A stretch of DNA of 64,000 nt from Sycon ciliatum (Eukaryota > Porifera > Calcarea > Leucosolenida > Sycettidae). A program made the translations under genes and the position numbers. The DNA is taken from the NCBI RefSeq assembly GCF_964019385.1, contig NC_088644.1, positions 23,340,366 to 23,404,365 on the forward strand, given 5' to 3'. Of the stretch, positions 33,003 through 41,298 are shown piece after piece (position 1 is the first letter of the stretch; each line of letters opens with the position of its first letter). The notes beneath the pieces were generated by a model. The model made no database searches, was not told where the DNA came from, and saw only the letters and a program-made list of their open reading frames with translations.

Positions 33003-33043
33003 ACCTCATATCCTCTCCGACGTGTTGGAGAGGGTATGAGGAT
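33003..33043. repeat. Stem-loop upstream of the zinc-ribbon gene
   Basis: CCTCATATCCTCTCC pairs with GGAGAGGGTATGAGG (one mismatch-type pair) around a GACGTGTT loop. It lies just before the TATA box. Confidence 0.8.
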
Positions 33044-33054
33044 AGGATTGGTTA

Positions 33055-33060
33055 TATAAA
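33055..33060 (+). promoter_or_regulatory. TATA box of the zinc-ribbon gene
   Basis: TATAAA in the context GGTTATATAAAG, 50 bp before the ATG at 33110. Confidence 0.55.
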
Positions 33061-33109
33061 GTAGATATCATGCTGGATATAGTGTCATAATGAGGATGTT
33101 GGTGTGAAG

Positions 33110-33547
33110 ATGAATTCTGAATTTAAGATCTTACCTGCTTATGTACGTGAAAGGAGACTTCATGAGAAGGATGAAGAAGAAGAAGAAAAAGAGCAATACG
33201 GGGAGGAAAAACAGTGTCAACATCTTGATCATGTTTTACATGAAGGAAGATACGTGTGTTCTTCGTGTGGACTTGTCATGGCGGTGATTTACTTCCCTGA
33301 AGATGATGTGCATAGGAGATGTAGTTTGATGAAGAAGCCTTACGCGGTACATGAGCGGTTAAGCGGTGTGCATCGTCATCTTTTGCATTTTCTTTCGAAA
33401 ACTGAACTCTTATCCGATCAGCTTTGCGTACACACTCTTCGGGAGCAGATACTTGCGATGAAAAAAATCCTGTTTGTACAAGAGTATAAACTATGCTATA
33501 GCATTATCCTGCATAGTATACGATACGAATGTGGATGTACTACGTAA
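33110..33547 (+). CDS. TFIIB-like zinc-ribbon protein (N-terminal frame)
   Basis: Start chosen at ATG 33110 after a TATA box. After an acidic stretch (EEEEEKEQ) comes a zinc ribbon: CQH, 12 residues, then the knuckle CSSCGLVM. The order C-x-H ... G-x-x-x-C-x-x-C-G-L-V is that of TFIIB-type ribbons, with the CxH variant seen in large DNA virus factors. TFIIB proteins recruit RNA polymerase to promoters, so a transcription role for the element's own genes is likely but inferred. The frame ends at 33547, but a better-looking continuation lies in the +1 frame from 33462 to 33884, meeting at a run of seven A (33461-33467). The gene may be frameshifted or use slippage. Confidence 0.6.
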   Translation: MNSEFKILPAYVRERRLHEKDEEEEEKEQYGEEKQCQHLDHVLHEGRYVCSSCGLVMAVIYFPEDDVHRRCSLMKKPYAVHERLSGVHRHLLHFLSKTELLSDQLCVHTLREQILAMKKILFVQEYKLCYSIILHSIRYECGCTT

Positions 33548-33884
33548 ACTGCGTTCCTACTTACCTCGTAGCAATGTATCATGGTTGAGGTTCAGTCGAA
33601 TCATGAAACCTCTTCCTCAGCATTTTCCACTCCTATATGTACTGCATCTCATGGAGTCGACCAGGATGGTGTCTTCTTCTCAACTGTCCACGTTGCGTAC
33701 GAATTTGCTGATTTTATCTCCATCTGATACATCTCTTATGGCATCATTGATTGATGCCTATTGTTGGGAAACCTATTCACTTGATCACGTGATTCAGAAC
33801 TTGCACACGTTTGACTCTGATCTTATTTCCATACTGTATCAGTTCACTAAAGTGGCGGTATCATGTAAGGAATCTTTAAGATGA
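33462..33884 (+). CDS. Continuation frame of the zinc-ribbon gene
   Basis: Open in the +1 frame from the A7 run to a TGA at 33882-33884. No good ATG begins it. It is leucine- and helix-rich (AIALSCIVYD, RSYLPRS, SLIDAYCWE), which would suit the helical cyclin-like part expected after a TFIIB ribbon; that match is by character only. Best read as the rest of the preceding gene rather than a separate one. Confidence 0.45.
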   Translation, partial: KKSCLYKSINYAIALSCIVYDTNVDVLRKLRSYLPRSNVSWLRFSRIMKPLPQHFPLLYVLHLMESTRMVSSSQLSTLRTNLLILSPSDTSLMASLIDAYCWETYSLDHVIQNLHTFDSDLISILYQFTKVAVSCKESLR

Positions 33885-33891
33885 GATATGA

Positions 33892-34024
33892 TTTTGGTGG
33901 GCATGCCGCTGATTGGACAAAATGCTTTTGGCGGGTTTGATGCTGGGTGGTCAAATGTTTTTGGTGGGCTCAATGCTGAGTGGTCAAATGTTTTTGGCGG
34001 GCTTGATGGTGATTGGTTGACCTA
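33892..34024 (+). promoter_or_regulatory. Four 33-bp promoter repeats
   Basis: Units start at 33892, 33926, 33959 and 33992, each TTTTGG(T/C)GGG ... TG(A/G)(T/G)TGG(T/A). TTTTGGCGGG resembles an E2F site, and GATTGG in the first and last units is an inverted CCAAT box. They stand about 40 bp before a TATA box, so they look like an upstream activating array for the gene at 34128. Confidence 0.65.
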
Positions 34025-34062
34025 GCTGACACATATTTTATCACTTCAACCCGCCTCCGTCT

Positions 34063-34070
34063 CTGCCTTG
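34063..34070 (+). promoter_or_regulatory. TATA box of the second core gene
   Basis: TATAAATA in CTTGTATAAATACGGG, 58-65 bp before ATG 34128. Confidence 0.6.
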
Positions 34071-34127
34071 TATAAATACGGGTGGTTGTCCTGTAGTCGA
34101 GTCATTCGTTCATCGAATACAGTGCTG

Positions 34128-34466
34128 ATGAGTTGTTCTCCCTTCGCTTCCTGGAAGATGGATAACCTATACGAGCGGCGGGTGAGGAAGAATTCCGCTC
34201 TTCCTGCTGACCCTCCTCAAGTTGTGCTCTCTTCGAAGGCAGTACCGGCTAAGCGTCTCTATGTGTCACCTGCTCCTACCAAGCTCCACAAAGAGATTGT
34301 GGTAGATGGGTTTCAGGAGGACATGCAACTGTCCTACAAGTCATCAGGTAGATCCTTCTACAAGCCTGGTTATAAGATGTACTTCCCTTCAGGAGCTCTA
34401 CCAGCCTGTGGTAGTACGGCAACAGCTCGCAAAAAGATGCTCAAGGACAGGTTTACATCGAACTGA
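34128..34466 (+). CDS. Unknown core protein, N-terminal frame
   Basis: Start chosen at ATG 34128 downstream of the TATA box; an earlier in-frame codon at 34068 would overlap the TATA box. About 112 residues, basic and Pro/Ser-rich (YERRVRKNSALPADPP, KRLYVSPAPTKLH), then Tyr/Gly-rich (SGRSFYKPGYKMYFPSG). It ends at 34464-34466. A second frame overlapping its last bases carries on to 34900 in natural-looking protein sequence, so the gene is probably one ORF broken by an indel near 34450. No family recognised. Confidence 0.5.
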   Translation: MSCSPFASWKMDNLYERRVRKNSALPADPPQVVLSSKAVPAKRLYVSPAPTKLHKEIVVDGFQEDMQLSYKSSGRSFYKPGYKMYFPSGALPACGSTATARKKMLKDRFTSN

Positions 34467-34900
34467 ATGAGTCCACTGAGTTCATCATTACGAACTTGAT
34501 CAAGACTTGTCCATCGCTCCGTGACACTCTCCGAAGAGGACGTGTGGAGAAGATCAAGACCAACTTCTACCCATCACGTTCGTCCTACGGTCAATGTCGG
34601 GTGTACATCAACGGTGAAAGCAAGCTAGTCCCGACCAGCGGGTTCGAACTGGATGTGGAACAAGATGTTTTCATCTACCCCGGGGCAGTCTCCCTCGACA
34701 TTGACGAGCAAGCGTTGAAGGTACGTCTTGCTGTTGCTCCAATCGTCTGCATCAACGTGGACCCCAGATGTTTTCATCGTTCTCTGGACGCACACATGAC
34801 ACTTTCTACCACGGAACTGAAACAGCTAACTGAGAGCTTCATATCATTATGCAGTGTCGCCGTCCAACATGACGATCAGCTGGTAGAGACCTTCCAATAA
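34439..34900 (+). CDS. Unknown core protein, C-terminal frame
   Basis: Open frame from about 34439 to the TAA at 34898-34900, without a convincing ATG. It contains TEFIITNLIKTCPSL, YPSRSSYGQCRVYING, and a beta-rich stretch with repeated valines (DVFIYPGAVSLDID, RLAVAPIVCIN). It overlaps the previous frame by about 28 bp. The stop lies 8 bp before the right arm. The function is unknown; nothing identifies it as a capsid or polymerase part. Confidence 0.5.
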   Translation, partial: AQGQVYIELNESTEFIITNLIKTCPSLRDTLRRGRVEKIKTNFYPSRSSYGQCRVYINGESKLVPTSGFELDVEQDVFIYPGAVSLDIDEQALKVRLAVAPIVCINVDPRCFHRSLDAHMTLSTTELKQLTESFISLCSVAVQHDDQLVETFQ

Positions 34901-34960
34901 GTCTTTAATGAACTGCATTCTTTATCAGACAGTTGATCATTCATTCTTATCCTATCCTAT

Positions 34961-35320
34961 TTGACTGTATACTACTTCCTGCTGCAATATATCATTATAG
35001 TCAAAACTTCTAGAAAACAAGTATGGGTGGTGTTGTGTCGAGTAATACATCCACGGAAGAGTGCTGCCTTGCCTCTTCTGATTCTAGCATCCCCACTGAT
35101 ACTAGTAGGGTATGGGTTGCAGGATGTGAAAAGAATGGAGTTGGAAAAGATGAGCCAGGGTGATTTCATGTGCGCACCATTAAGGAATGCGTCAATCATG
35201 ACAAGGTTCCATCATGAATGTGAAGACTTCGAGACTCGTCATGCCTTTGACATGGACCATTTATGCGTTCCAGATTCACCGTTGTTTCACGAGTCTGCTA
35301 AAAAAGTTGATATCTGCTAA
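34961..35320 (+). CDS. Small membrane protein (right copy)
   Basis: Same 119 residues as the left copy except Arg for Gln near residue 33 and Leu for Ser near residue 82. It starts 60 bp after the stop of the preceding core gene, so it could share that transcript, whereas the left copy must have its own upstream sequence. Confidence 0.5.
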   Translation: MTVYYFLLQYIIIVKTSRKQVWVVLCRVIHPRKSAALPLLILASPLILVGYGLQDVKRMELEKMSQGDFMCAPLRNASIMTRFHHECEDFETRHAFDMDHLCVPDSPLFHESAKKVDIC

Positions 35321-35746
35321 AAAAGTTGCAATGAAAAAATAAAATAAATAAAAAATAAAATAAAATGAAAAATTCCAAGCGCGTTTTGTACGGTCATACC
35401 TCAAAAAGAAGAAGATTAAGTTCCAGTATGAAGCTACCAAGTCCGATTTGAACAAGGTGGCGGGGCTCGAGTCTTTCAAGTGCCGGTGGCAATTCATGTT
35501 ATTATTATTTTATTTATTGTACTAGGGTGTTTCCCACTGACCATGTGTTTGGCTACGCTGCACAAGCAGCGCATTACTTTATCCCTTCCACTAATTGTTA
35601 TCGCCAATCAGCATACTCTCACCACCTCACATCCAATCAGCATACCCCACGTCACACTAACGTTACACAAACTTGTCTCATATATGTGAAAAAATGGTAC
35701 TAGATCATAGCAACATCCTCCTGGATAATGAACAAAATAACGATTA

Positions 35747-36880
35747 AAACACAACAACCAAAAACAACCGACAACAACCAACAACAACCAAAAACAGCCA
35801 ACAACAGCCAACAACAGCCAACAACAACCGACAACAACCGACAGCAACCGACAACAACCGACAACAACATACAACAACCAACAACAACTGACAACAACCA
35901 ACTACAACCAACAACAACAACAAACAACAACAACAACCAACAACCGACAACAACAAACAACAACAACCAACAACAACCAACAACAACCAACAACAGCCAA
36001 CAACAACCAACAACAACCAACAACAACCGACAACAACCGACAACAACCGACAACAACATCCAACAACCAACAACAACTGACAACAATCAACTACAACCAA
36101 CAACAACACACAACAACAACCAACAACCGACAACAACAAACAACAACAACCAACAACAGCCAACAACAACCAACAACAACCAACAACAACGGACAACAAC
36201 CGACAACAACCAACAACAACCAACACCAACCAACACCAACCAACAACAACACCCAACAACCGACAACAACACCCAACAACCGACAACAACACCCAACAAC
36301 CGACAACAACACCCAACAACCGACAACAACATCCAACAACCGACAACAACCGACAACAACAACCAACAACAACCACCAACACCTGACAACAACCGACAAC
36401 AACCAACAACGCCCAACAACAACCAACAACAACGAACAATAACCAACAACAACCGACAACAACCGACAACAACATCCAACAGCCAACAACAACCGACAAC
36501 AATCAACAATAACAACCAACAACCGACAGCAACAACCAATAACAACCAACAACCGACAGCAACAACTAATAACAACATCCAACAGCCAACAACAACCGAC
36601 AACAATCAACAATAACAACCAACAACCGACAGGAACAACCAATAACAACCAACAACCGACAGCAACAACTAATAACAACATCAACAACGACGACGATAAC
36701 GACGACAACAACCGACAACAACATCAACAACAACCAACAACAACCAACAGCAAACGACAACAACCGACAACAACCGACAGCAACAGCCACCAACAAAATC
36801 AACAACGACGACGATAACGACGACAACAACCGACAACAACATCAACAATGACGACGACGATAACGACGACAACCACAACA
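35747..36880. repeat. AAC/CAA-rich satellite, right arm
   Basis: Mirror of 30790-31925. The plus-strand Asn/Gln/Thr-rich frame 35728-36615 and reverse-strand Val/Leu/Cys frames are repeat artefacts. Confidence 0.93.
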
Positions 36881-37023
36881 GTGTCCGGTAATGTGTGGTA
36901 GAGAATGGCAGTCAGCCAGACTGAGTACAGTTGAACATGTATAATAATAATAACACATTTCGCGTAGTTGAGCACTAAATAAAGAAATTCAGTGTTTTTC
37001 CCACTTCTGTCTTGTGAGCATCA

Positions 37024-37248
37024 TCAGCAACGTGTAGTAGCTGCTGATACTGATTTGTCCTCGAGTGTCGAGCTGCACAGTTTCTTCCAGTCTGTCTTAT
37101 CCTCTGCTTGTTGCCGGCACCTGGAAAGGTCTTCCATGGTCTTCATGGGCACACCCAGCTTATTCAACTGAGCGAGCAGACTTGTGGCTAGTGTCAACCT
37201 TGGCCGCCCACGGGGTGCTTTGTTGCCCTTGTCCAAAGAGCCGCTCAT
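37024..37248 (-). CDS. Hypothetical 74-aa protein (right copy)
   Basis: Identical in sequence to 30423-30647. See that entry. Confidence 0.3.
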   Translation of the reverse strand: MSGSLDKGNKAPRGRPRLTLATSLLAQLNKLGVPMKTMEDLSRCRQQAEDKTDWKKLCSSTLEDKSVSAATTRC

Positions 37249-37334
37249 GGCTACTTAGGGTGGCGTGTCCGTGTCCGTCTGTAGCACATGACTGGTCATT
37301 CGTAGTCGCCTACATGCAGCTGTGTCATGTATTA

Positions 37335-38123
37335 CTACAAGAACTCAACCAAGTCCTCAGCAGTCATGGAGTAGCGGCAGGTTGGGCAAGTTGGGCTGGG
37401 GGCAGAACTGATCCACTACTTGATACAGTGGAAGTGAAATTCATGACCACACTCCAACTTGGATAGAGGACGATCCAGGGCATCCTGACAAATCACACAA
37501 CTGGACTCATGACTTATTGCTGACGAGTCTACCTTAGTAGGCACTACATCAATATACTGCAGCTCCATGGGGTGTATTGCCTGGTCTTGATGGTGGTCAC
37601 CGTAATACACCCCGTTGAGGTACCACTGATAGACACCCTCCTCCTCCTGAGAGATGAAAGCAGGTCCATCTTCCTTATGCCAAAGGTTGTATCGGTACCA
37701 CTCCCGTCCACGATTGTTACCTTCCCTGTGTATAACCGCTGGCGCATTCTCCCTGTGGAGCCTTCCTTGGTGATACCACCGTAGAATACAGCATGTGGCG
37801 TCACAATAACTGACTGCAGGACCGCCGGCTCTATGACGGACACCGTTGAGGTAGTACTCGATGCTACCCCGTCCTATCCAAGCCCGTTCATTAACGCGAT
37901 GAAGGCGACCTTCCTAGCACCAGGCGGACACTCCCCTACTATCAACAAGAGCTGGTCCGTCCTCCTGATGGAGTCTACCATCGACGTGCCAAATTTCTTG
38001 CTGCGCGTTTTGATCTGCCACCTCCACAACAGTTCTTATTGGCGTCCGCCTTTCTATTAGTAAAGGACCCGTGGTGAGAGACCACGACCGGTCGTCCACG
38101 TCTACACCGAATGTATCAGCCAT
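37335..38123 (-). pseudogene. RING/LHR-GPA repeat gene, right copy with extra stop
   Basis: Same gene as 29548-30336. It carries the shared TAG inside the RING and an additional TAG at 37914-37916 (TAT in the left copy), which ends the frame after 69 residues. A Phe-to-Tyr change occurs near 37554. One arm copy is therefore broken while the other stays open to the RING. Confidence 0.75.
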
Positions 38124-38298
38124 ATCTATTTACTGAGAATAATGTAACAACTCCTCCACAAACGCTTCTACAACTGACGTCTTCTTCATCCTGGTTTTTT
38201 CCTCTTGGTGGTTTTGGATAAGAGTTGAAAAGTCAAAAAGGTCAACTGATGACCTTTGCGTTACTTGGTATGATTGGGTTTTAGCGGATGATGTCGGT

Positions 38299-38728
38299 AT
38301 GCAGCTGGGAAGCGAATTCGACAGGAAGAAGGTAAAGTCCTTGCTTTGCGGTTCACACCTTCACTTCAGTATCATTACAGTCCAAATGGCTTTCACTTGT
38401 CACTGTAGCGTTCGAATGTCAGGGGTAATAACCCTGTTTCAGCACCTGAGGCGGTGCGTCAAGCGCCGCCTCTTTCTCATCATATATTGTGACAAATGGT
38501 AAGTGTGCAGTGCTCCTAGCTCTCTCCCCCAACAAAAGAGCTCTATGACACTGTGCTTTCTGCGGTTTCTTTCGTTTTTACAGTGGAGAAAGGCTGGTGG
38601 GAAGCCCAGCCGTGGTCGCCCACCTGGCGGGTGCGGCCCATCTAACCCGTTACTGGGAGGGTCGCCAGGTCGGGCTGCTGTTGCAGTCCGACTACCGGGA
38701 TGCCGTGGAGCGTATTAGGACCCTGTAA
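38299..38728 (+). CDS. Spliced small zinc-binding protein, right arm copy
   Basis: Exons 38299-38498 and 38584-38728, mirror of the left copy with the same splice sites and no difference seen in the coding parts. Further donor/acceptor-like sites (acceptors ending at about 38870 and 39260) and AATAAA near 39280 suggest the transcript continues through 3' UTR exons. Confidence 0.6.
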
Positions 38729-39167
38729 GTAAGCACTGCTCTGTCTACATGTATACTTACCCCCCCCCCTCGTTATAGCGATACTTACTTGTTTCGTATC
38801 CTCTTGTCTTACCCTGCTTTCGTATTCGTGACACTAATAGTGTTTGTGTGCGCTCATGTTTTGTTTTACAGATGATGATGTATGAAGGTCTGGAGCTGCC
38901 GTCTTCGGGGTGTGCCATTTGTTTCAAAATTATTTGTAAGTACTTGTAACAGGCGTAGTGTAGTAACTGTGTGTGTAGTGTAGTAACAGTGTGTAGTGTT
39001 TTGTGATGGTCCTGTGCTATAGCAGTCGTAATGTGTTTTGTGATGGTCCTGTGCAGTCGTAATGTGTTGGGCAACTGAAGTACACTGCATGAAGGGGTAT
39101 GTGTGGGTGCTTCGACACATTCTCGTGCTTCCTAAACCCTAGATATGTGTATAACACTATAACCTAG

Positions 39168-39169
<2 letters not shown>

Positions 39170-39213
<44 letters not shown>
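39170..39213. repeat. (TG)n microsatellite
   Basis: Mirror of the (CA)n at 28460-28502. Confidence 0.95.
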
Positions 39214-39217
<4 letters not shown>

Positions 39218-39571
39218 CCGCGCATGCGTGCGTGTGCGTGCATTGTGTTCTCTTCTACAGACTCATCCAAGTCCATTTAAATAAAAGTGCATTATAGTAA
39301 ACAGTATTGTGTTTGTTACAGTGAATATGTGGGGAATGGTGGATTTGCCTTAGTGTGACTGGATACCTGCGGGTTGTGACTCTTTGCTGGTCACTCTGCA
39401 TTCTCCAGTATAGATTCGGTGCAGTGCAGAGGGGATTTGCGGTGCGTAGCAACACTGCTTCACTGTGACACCCCTTCAATAATTGTTTTGATGCATGATA
39501 CTGCGGGCGGAGCCGGTTGATTCTAACTGTATCCTGATCAAAATAGAAATTTGCATCTAATGGACCTGCAT

Positions 39572-39857
39572 GGACAGTAGGCATTTCCCTAATCGGCCGG
39601 GCGAAAAATTCGCCGAAAACAGTGGTTTTGAAGAAATTACCCATCTTTTCGCCGAATTTTCAAAAATTTGCATGTTGAATTCGCCGAAAACCGATGCTTC
39701 AGTGCTTCAACAGGGTGTATGTACCGGTAAATGTACATGACGTAATGGGAACGGTGACTTCAAGTACTATGTTGAGCCGAATTCTGATCTTGGAGCTCAT
39801 AATATGGCCGAATTTGAACATTCTCTTAACCGATCGAAAAGCCGATTAGGCATGCTC
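39572..39857. repeat. TTCGGCGAA-rich MITE-like repeat, right arm
   Basis: Mirror of 27815-28100. Confidence 0.65.
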
Positions 39858-40450
39858 TGTATGGGCAACTTGTCAGTGCACATCTACGATGTGCGAATAA
39901 AACGAGTGCATGGCACGTGAACTACAGTCCATTCATTGGAAACTGGCACCCTAACTTTTTGGTGTCTCTCTCACATAGTTGTAGATATCGTGAAAACAAC
40001 AGTACATCCTGCATCGTGTGACTCGTGCGATTACTCCTTGCCACATTTGAGGCCAGAAAAGTCCAAGAACAGGGAAATAGAAATTCAGCCAGGTTTTACA
40101 CAATTAGGACAGGTATGCCATGGCAAAATGTATCGAGAAGCAGATCCAAAACCCAGAATTTTGAGATTTAAAGTGGGTTTTTGATCCTCAATTTGGCCCA
40201 AATCCGACTTTCAAAAGCCAGCGGGCCAGTTTCCGATGAATGGACTGTAACTTGTTTGCTGCACATCTACGAAGTGCGAATCAGGGAGTAGTATAATGAC
40301 ACGTGTACTAGTACACCTTGTGTTGCACTGCGTCTTTCCCGCAAGCAGGGTCTCTGAAGGTCATACGCTCCGCGTGCGTATGCACGCATGCGCAATATGT
40401 CTTTTTTTTTTTTTTTTTTACTCTTGATACTACATGTATACTGTAGTACT

Positions 40451-40484
<34 letters not shown>

Positions 40485-41244
40485 AGTCTGTAAAAGCCTC
40501 TTTTACGGGCGAACAAAACACAATTTGCCATGGCGGAGGATTGAAAACAAATCACATAATGATGACGTCGCATGTGATCAGACAGCAAGAGAAGCATAGT
40601 CTTTGGCACCTATGATCAGGGGATGGCCCACGCCTGGTAAAAAAAAAACAAAAACAAAAAAAAACAATGAGAAGTTCCGCACAAATCGTGTACAGACTAA
40701 ACAGACTATGGATTCGAACATAACAGAGTGGAAAACCGGAATCCGAGAAAACGATAACATTCAAAATCATGAAAAAGTGGGGGGGGGGGTACTGAAGCAG
40801 AACAGTAGCCAAACACACCACGGATAGTTACCGAAAGCACTCTGCAGCAGCAAGGACCCATGTATACTGTAGTACAAAAAATAGAAATGAAAAACGTAAA
40901 ATGTTTGGCACCTATGAAGTCAGGGGATGGCCCACGCCTGGTAAAAAAACAATGAGGAGTTAAATACAAAGAAAACGAACTGAAAATACAAAAGTAAATG
41001 AAACACCATTACCAAAGAAACTGTACTGTATCATGTCACTGCATCTACGATGTGCAAATCAGGGAATAGTACGTATTTTACTACTCCCCGGTGCGAATGC
41101 ACCGAACGTACACAAGTGCACGTTCGCCACGGAAAAGAACCTTTATGGCACATTTATGGCATGCCAGGGGTCAAAGGTCAAACTCTGGGGGGTCCCGCGG
41201 GCCAGACCAAGCACGACCGACACAGTGTGCCTTATTTGGCCCAA

Positions 41245-41257
41245 AGGTCAAAGGTCA
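41245..41257. promoter_or_regulatory. DR1 nuclear-receptor-type site, right arm
   Basis: AGGTCAAAGGTCA, mirror of 26415-26427. Partner site GGGTCAAAGGTCA lies at 41168-41180. Confidence 0.5.
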
Positions 41258-41292
41258 AAAAGTGGGCCAGAACCCGCCCCGCACTTACTACT

Positions 41293-41298
41293 GTGGGA
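41293..41298. repeat. Right 6-bp target site duplication GTGGGA
   Basis: Matches 26374-26379. The PLE-2 sequence resumes directly (CCGGGACCGCAAGCGG). Confidence 0.93.

Larger units (their letters stand above)
32763..34908. other. Unique core of the palindromic element
   Basis: The only single-copy part of the element. From left: hammerhead (minus), hairpin, TATA box, TFIIB-like gene, 33-bp promoter repeats, TATA box, and an unknown gene whose end nearly touches the right arm. Confidence 0.85.
26380..41292. mobile_element. 14.9-kb palindromic Maverick/Polinton-like element
   Basis: Inserted in PLE-2 with a 6-bp duplication. Ends are AGTAGTAAGTGCGGGGCGGG and its exact inverse. The two arms (26380-32762 and 34909-41292) are inverted repeats of about 6.38 kb with roughly a dozen differences noticed; the core is 2,146 bp. 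Six-bp duplications and AG..CT ends are those of Mavericks/Polintons. The usual genes (protein-primed polymerase, integrase, ATPase, protease, capsid) were not recognised. Arms carry a RING/LHR-GPA repeat gene, a spliced zinc gene, a membrane ORF and a satellite. The core carries a TFIIB-like gene, an unknown gene and a hammerhead. Both flanks being the same PLE codons argues against an assembly hairpin. Confidence 0.8.
34909..41292 (-). repeat. Right arm (long terminal inverted repeat)
   Basis: Inverse of 26380-32762. Begins TGAACTGCATTCTTTATCAG and ends with the element terminus ...GCACTTACTACT. All arm features described on the left recur here on the opposite strand. Confidence 0.95.

Noticed and set aside
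26380-41292. Whole palindrome as an assembly fold-back artefact
   Set aside because: The 6-bp target duplication, matched PLE flanks on both sides and scattered arm differences argue for a real insertion, though read-level confirmation is lacking.
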